This document shows, piece by piece, positions 62,231 through 64,000 of a stretch of 64,000 bases of DNA; the stretch's first letter is position 1, and the number at the start of each line of letters is the position of its first letter. A program made the translations under genes and the position numbers. Source of the DNA: an uncultured bacterium. GTDB lineage: Bacteria > Elusimicrobiota > Elusimicrobia > Elusimicrobiales > Elusimicrobiaceae. Where the stretch lies: the NCBI GenBank assembly GCA_949294085.1, contig CASFFX010000008.1, positions 28,359-92,358 on the forward strand, given 5' to 3'. Under the pieces are notes generated by a model. It saw only the letters and a list, made by a program, of their open reading frames with translations. It was not told the DNA's origin and did not search any database.

Positions 62231-63604
62231 TTACAAATCCCGTCCGGCCGGATCTTTGCCGTCTATCAATCCTTCCTGATTTTGGTGGCCGGTCAGCTCG
62301 GCCTTGCCGCGCAGCTTGCGGTGATACGTAATGGCAAAGCGGTGCACCTCGTCGCGGATTTCCATCAACAAATTAAGGGCCGGGTCTCCGATGGGCAATT
62401 TAATGCTTTCGGCCGCCCCGGGCAGATAAATGCCTTCGTGCGTTTCCGCCAGCGCAATAAACGGGATGTACAGGCCGGCGCGGTCAAAGGCGTTCATGGC
62501 GGCGGTAATTTGGCTTTTCCCACCGTCAAGCAAAATTAAATCGGGTATTTGGGAAGGGTCTTTCTTTAATTGGCGCAGGCGGCGGTACACGCTTTCTTCC
62601 ATCATCGTAAAGTCGCTGCCGCCCCGTTCGGGCAGTTTGGAGCGAATCTTAAACCGGCGGTAATGCTCGTGATTTTTTTCGCCGTTAATATAGCACACCA
62701 TGCACCCCACCGCTTCCCGTCCAAAAAGGTGGGAGTTATCAAACGCTTCTATATGGGCCGGCAGTTTGCGCATGCCAATCACCTGGGCCAGGCGTTTTAG
62801 TTTGTCGGTATTTTGCATGGCGGTGGTGATTAAATCGTCCTTAAACCTTCCCACCACCACCCGCTCGCGCATGTGGTCCAGCGCGTACAAAAAATTGCGG
62901 TACACGGCGGCTTTTTCGTATTCCAATTTTTCGGCATGGCGGTGCATCAGCGCGGTGAGGGTTTCGGTAATGTTGCCAAAGTGTCCGTCCAAAAAATCCG
63001 CCATGCGCTGGGCAATGGCACGGTAATCTTCGTAGGAAATTTTCCCGGCGCAAGGGGCCGGGCATTGGCCCGTGTGATAATAAATGCACAGATTGATTTT
63101 GCGCGGGTCCAACGGTTTTTCGCGCGAAAAATTCCACTTGCACGGGCGCAGCGGGGCATATTTGCTTTTCCACAAAAAGCGCATTAAACTCTTTACCATG
63201 CTGGATTTGGGATAGGGGCCGAAATACAGGTCCTTATTCCCGCGGACGACGCGGCGCGTCAGCACCAGGCGCGGAAAATCTTCGCTGAGGGTCAGTTTTA
63301 AGTAAGGGTAACTTTTGCCGTCTTTGCCCAGCGAATTGAAAAACGGCTGGTATTGCTTGATGAGTTTTTCTTCCAGCACCAAGGCGTCCCGCTCGCTGGC
63401 GGTGGTGATATAGTCTATTTTGGCAATCAGCGGCAGGAGGCTGGGAAGCTTCCAGCCGCGGGAGTAGAGGTTGGATTCCTGAAAATATTGTTTTACCCGA
63501 TCGGAAAGATTTTTGGCTTTGCCGACATACAAAATGGTGCCCTCCCGCGCGCGCATGATGTAAACACCGGGTTTATTTGGTAAAATATCTAAACGGGGAT
63601 CCAT
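62231..63604 (-). CDS. uvrC: Excinuclease ABC subunit C, short form lacking the HhH domain
   Basis: 457 residues from the ATG at 63604 (MDPRLDILPN), against about 600 in E. coli. The GIY-YIG nuclease is at the N-terminus (PGVYIMRAREGTILYVGKAKNL). A cysteine cluster lies at about 165-185 (KINLCIYYHTGQCPAPCAGK). The UVR helix pair follows at about 215-245, and the RNase H-like 5' nuclease has IEAFDNSHLFG and PDLILLDGGKSQI. After RDEVHRFAITYHRKLR, where other UvrC proteins enter a tandem helix-hairpin-helix, it has only a 25-residue tail. A terminator follows, so the end is real and not a frameshift. The ATG is six bases from a TACAAT. Confidence 0.93.
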   Translation of the reverse strand: MDPRLDILPNKPGVYIMRAREGTILYVGKAKNLSDRVKQYFQESNLYSRGWKLPSLLPLIAKIDYITTASERDALVLEEKLIKQYQPFFNSLGKDGKSYPYLKLTLSEDFPRLVLTRRVVRGNKDLYFGPYPKSSMVKSLMRFLWKSKYAPLRPCKWNFSREKPLDPRKINLCIYYHTGQCPAPCAGKISYEDYRAIAQRMADFLDGHFGNITETLTALMHRHAEKLEYEKAAVYRNFLYALDHMRERVVVGRFKDDLITTAMQNTDKLKRLAQVIGMRKLPAHIEAFDNSHLFGREAVGCMVCYINGEKNHEHYRRFKIRSKLPERGGSDFTMMEESVYRRLRQLKKDPSQIPDLILLDGGKSQITAAMNAFDRAGLYIPFIALAETHEGIYLPGAAESIKLPIGDPALNLLMEIRDEVHRFAITYHRKLRGKAELTGHQNQEGLIDGKDPAGRDL

Positions 63605-63610
63605 ATTTGT

Positions 63611-63616
63611 ATTGTA
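63611..63616 (-). promoter_or_regulatory. Leaderless-type promoter of uvrC
   Basis: TACAAT on the minus strand ends six bases before the uvrC ATG at 63604. Confidence 0.55.
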
Positions 63617-63717
63617 ACATTTCCCGCGTAGCGGCGGCGAAACGAAAAAATGGTTGACCCGGTCAAAATAATAGGATAAAATATAAATAACCGATTTTTC
63701 TATAGAGGAATTATTAA

Positions 63718-63999
63718 ATGGCAAAATTAAAAACTGGTAGACACACTAGCGCCATCAAAGCGCAGCGCCAAGCCGAAAAAAGAACTTCCGCTAACAAGGG
63801 CCTCACGAAAAAGGTCCGCTTGGCCACCAAAGCTGTAGTAGCTTCCGTCAAAACGAAAGCCGCCACGCTGAAAGAAGACTTGAAAAAAGCCGAATCTTGC
63901 ATTGACAAGGCCGCCAAAAAGAGCGTTATGCACTGGAAAACGGCCGCCCGCAAGAAATCCCGCTTGGCCAAAGCCGCCAACAAAGCGGCCGCCAAATAA
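63718..63999 (+). CDS. rpsT: 30S ribosomal protein S20
   Basis: 93 residues, all basic helix. MAKLKTGRHTSAIKAQRQAEKR and the end MHWKTAARKKSRLAKAANKAAAK (positions about 71-93) match S20. GAGGAA precedes the ATG, with a TAAAAT -10 at about 63675. It binds 16S rRNA early in assembly. The stop is one base from the window edge. Confidence 0.95.
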   Translation: MAKLKTGRHTSAIKAQRQAEKRTSANKGLTKKVRLATKAVVASVKTKAATLKEDLKKAESCIDKAAKKSVMHWKTAARKKSRLAKAANKAAAK

Positions 64000-64000
64000 G

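Overview
The window is about 64 kb of a compact, moderately GC-rich bacterial chromosome. Nearly all of it is protein-coding housekeeping sequence, and no phage, insertion sequence, CRISPR array, rRNA or tRNA gene was seen. LPS and outer-membrane genes (kdsC, an lptE-like lipoprotein, an Mla-type MCE transporter, a small beta-barrel) indicate a Gram-negative, diderm cell. Near-identical type IV pilin N-termini followed by cysteine-rich variable domains, pilT, a ferredoxin-fused EtfA with EtfB and a large acyl-CoA dehydrogenase, a bifunctional IspDF and several lineage-specific secreted proteins suggest an anaerobic gut-type member of Elusimicrobiota. That assignment is an inference from gene content, not a database match.

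Layout. 1-14.4 kb: a marC fragment, a CLC chloride channel, then two minus-strand operons. One reads yacL-ispDF-lipoprotein-cysS-add; the other reads dnaB-alr-mlaE-mlaF-mlaD-radA. 14.5-23 kb: a POT peptide transporter, the ribosomal operon rpsF-ssb-rpsR-rplI with a structured leader, a YggU-family gene, and an operon histidine kinase-DUF3307 protein-DEDDh exonuclease-gpmI. 23-30 kb: a tandem pair of secreted ChaN/EreA-like proteins, the etfB-etfA and acyl-CoA dehydrogenase block, and a pilin. 30-34.4 kb: a HIT hydrolase and the macromolecular synthesis operon rpsU-dnaG-rpoD. 34.4-43.4 kb: a frameshifted secreted zinc metalloprotease, a TM-helix channel protein, recG, an ankyrin protein, and the operon kdsC-tmk-holB-metG. 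43.5-53.4 kb: clpC-recA, a second pilin, a roughly 570-base non-coding spacer, a xer recombinase, and leuS-lptE-holA. 53.4-64 kb: a beta-barrel gene behind a perfect 26-base palindrome, dedA overlapping a convergent GH3 gene, a metallophosphoesterase, gltX, a GYF_2/proline-rich membrane protein with pilT, a short uvrC, and rpsT.

Themes. Genes for replication, repair, translation and envelope biogenesis are packed with 0-12 base gaps and ATGA overlaps. Gene orders known from distant phyla are kept (rpsF-ssb-rpsR-rplI, rpsU-dnaG-rpoD, leuS-lptE-holA, radA-yacL-ispDF-cysS). About nine genes that start transcription units have a -10-like hexamer ending only 6-9 bases before the ATG and no Shine-Dalgarno sequence. 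This suggests widespread leaderless transcription alongside genes with strong AGGAGG sites.

The best candidates for new biology are the bistable leader RNA before rpsF, the leaderless promoter set, the paired secreted ChaN-like proteins, the GYF_2-TM partner of PilT, and the palindromic operator at the beta-barrel gene. No clearly new multi-gene defence or mobile system was found.
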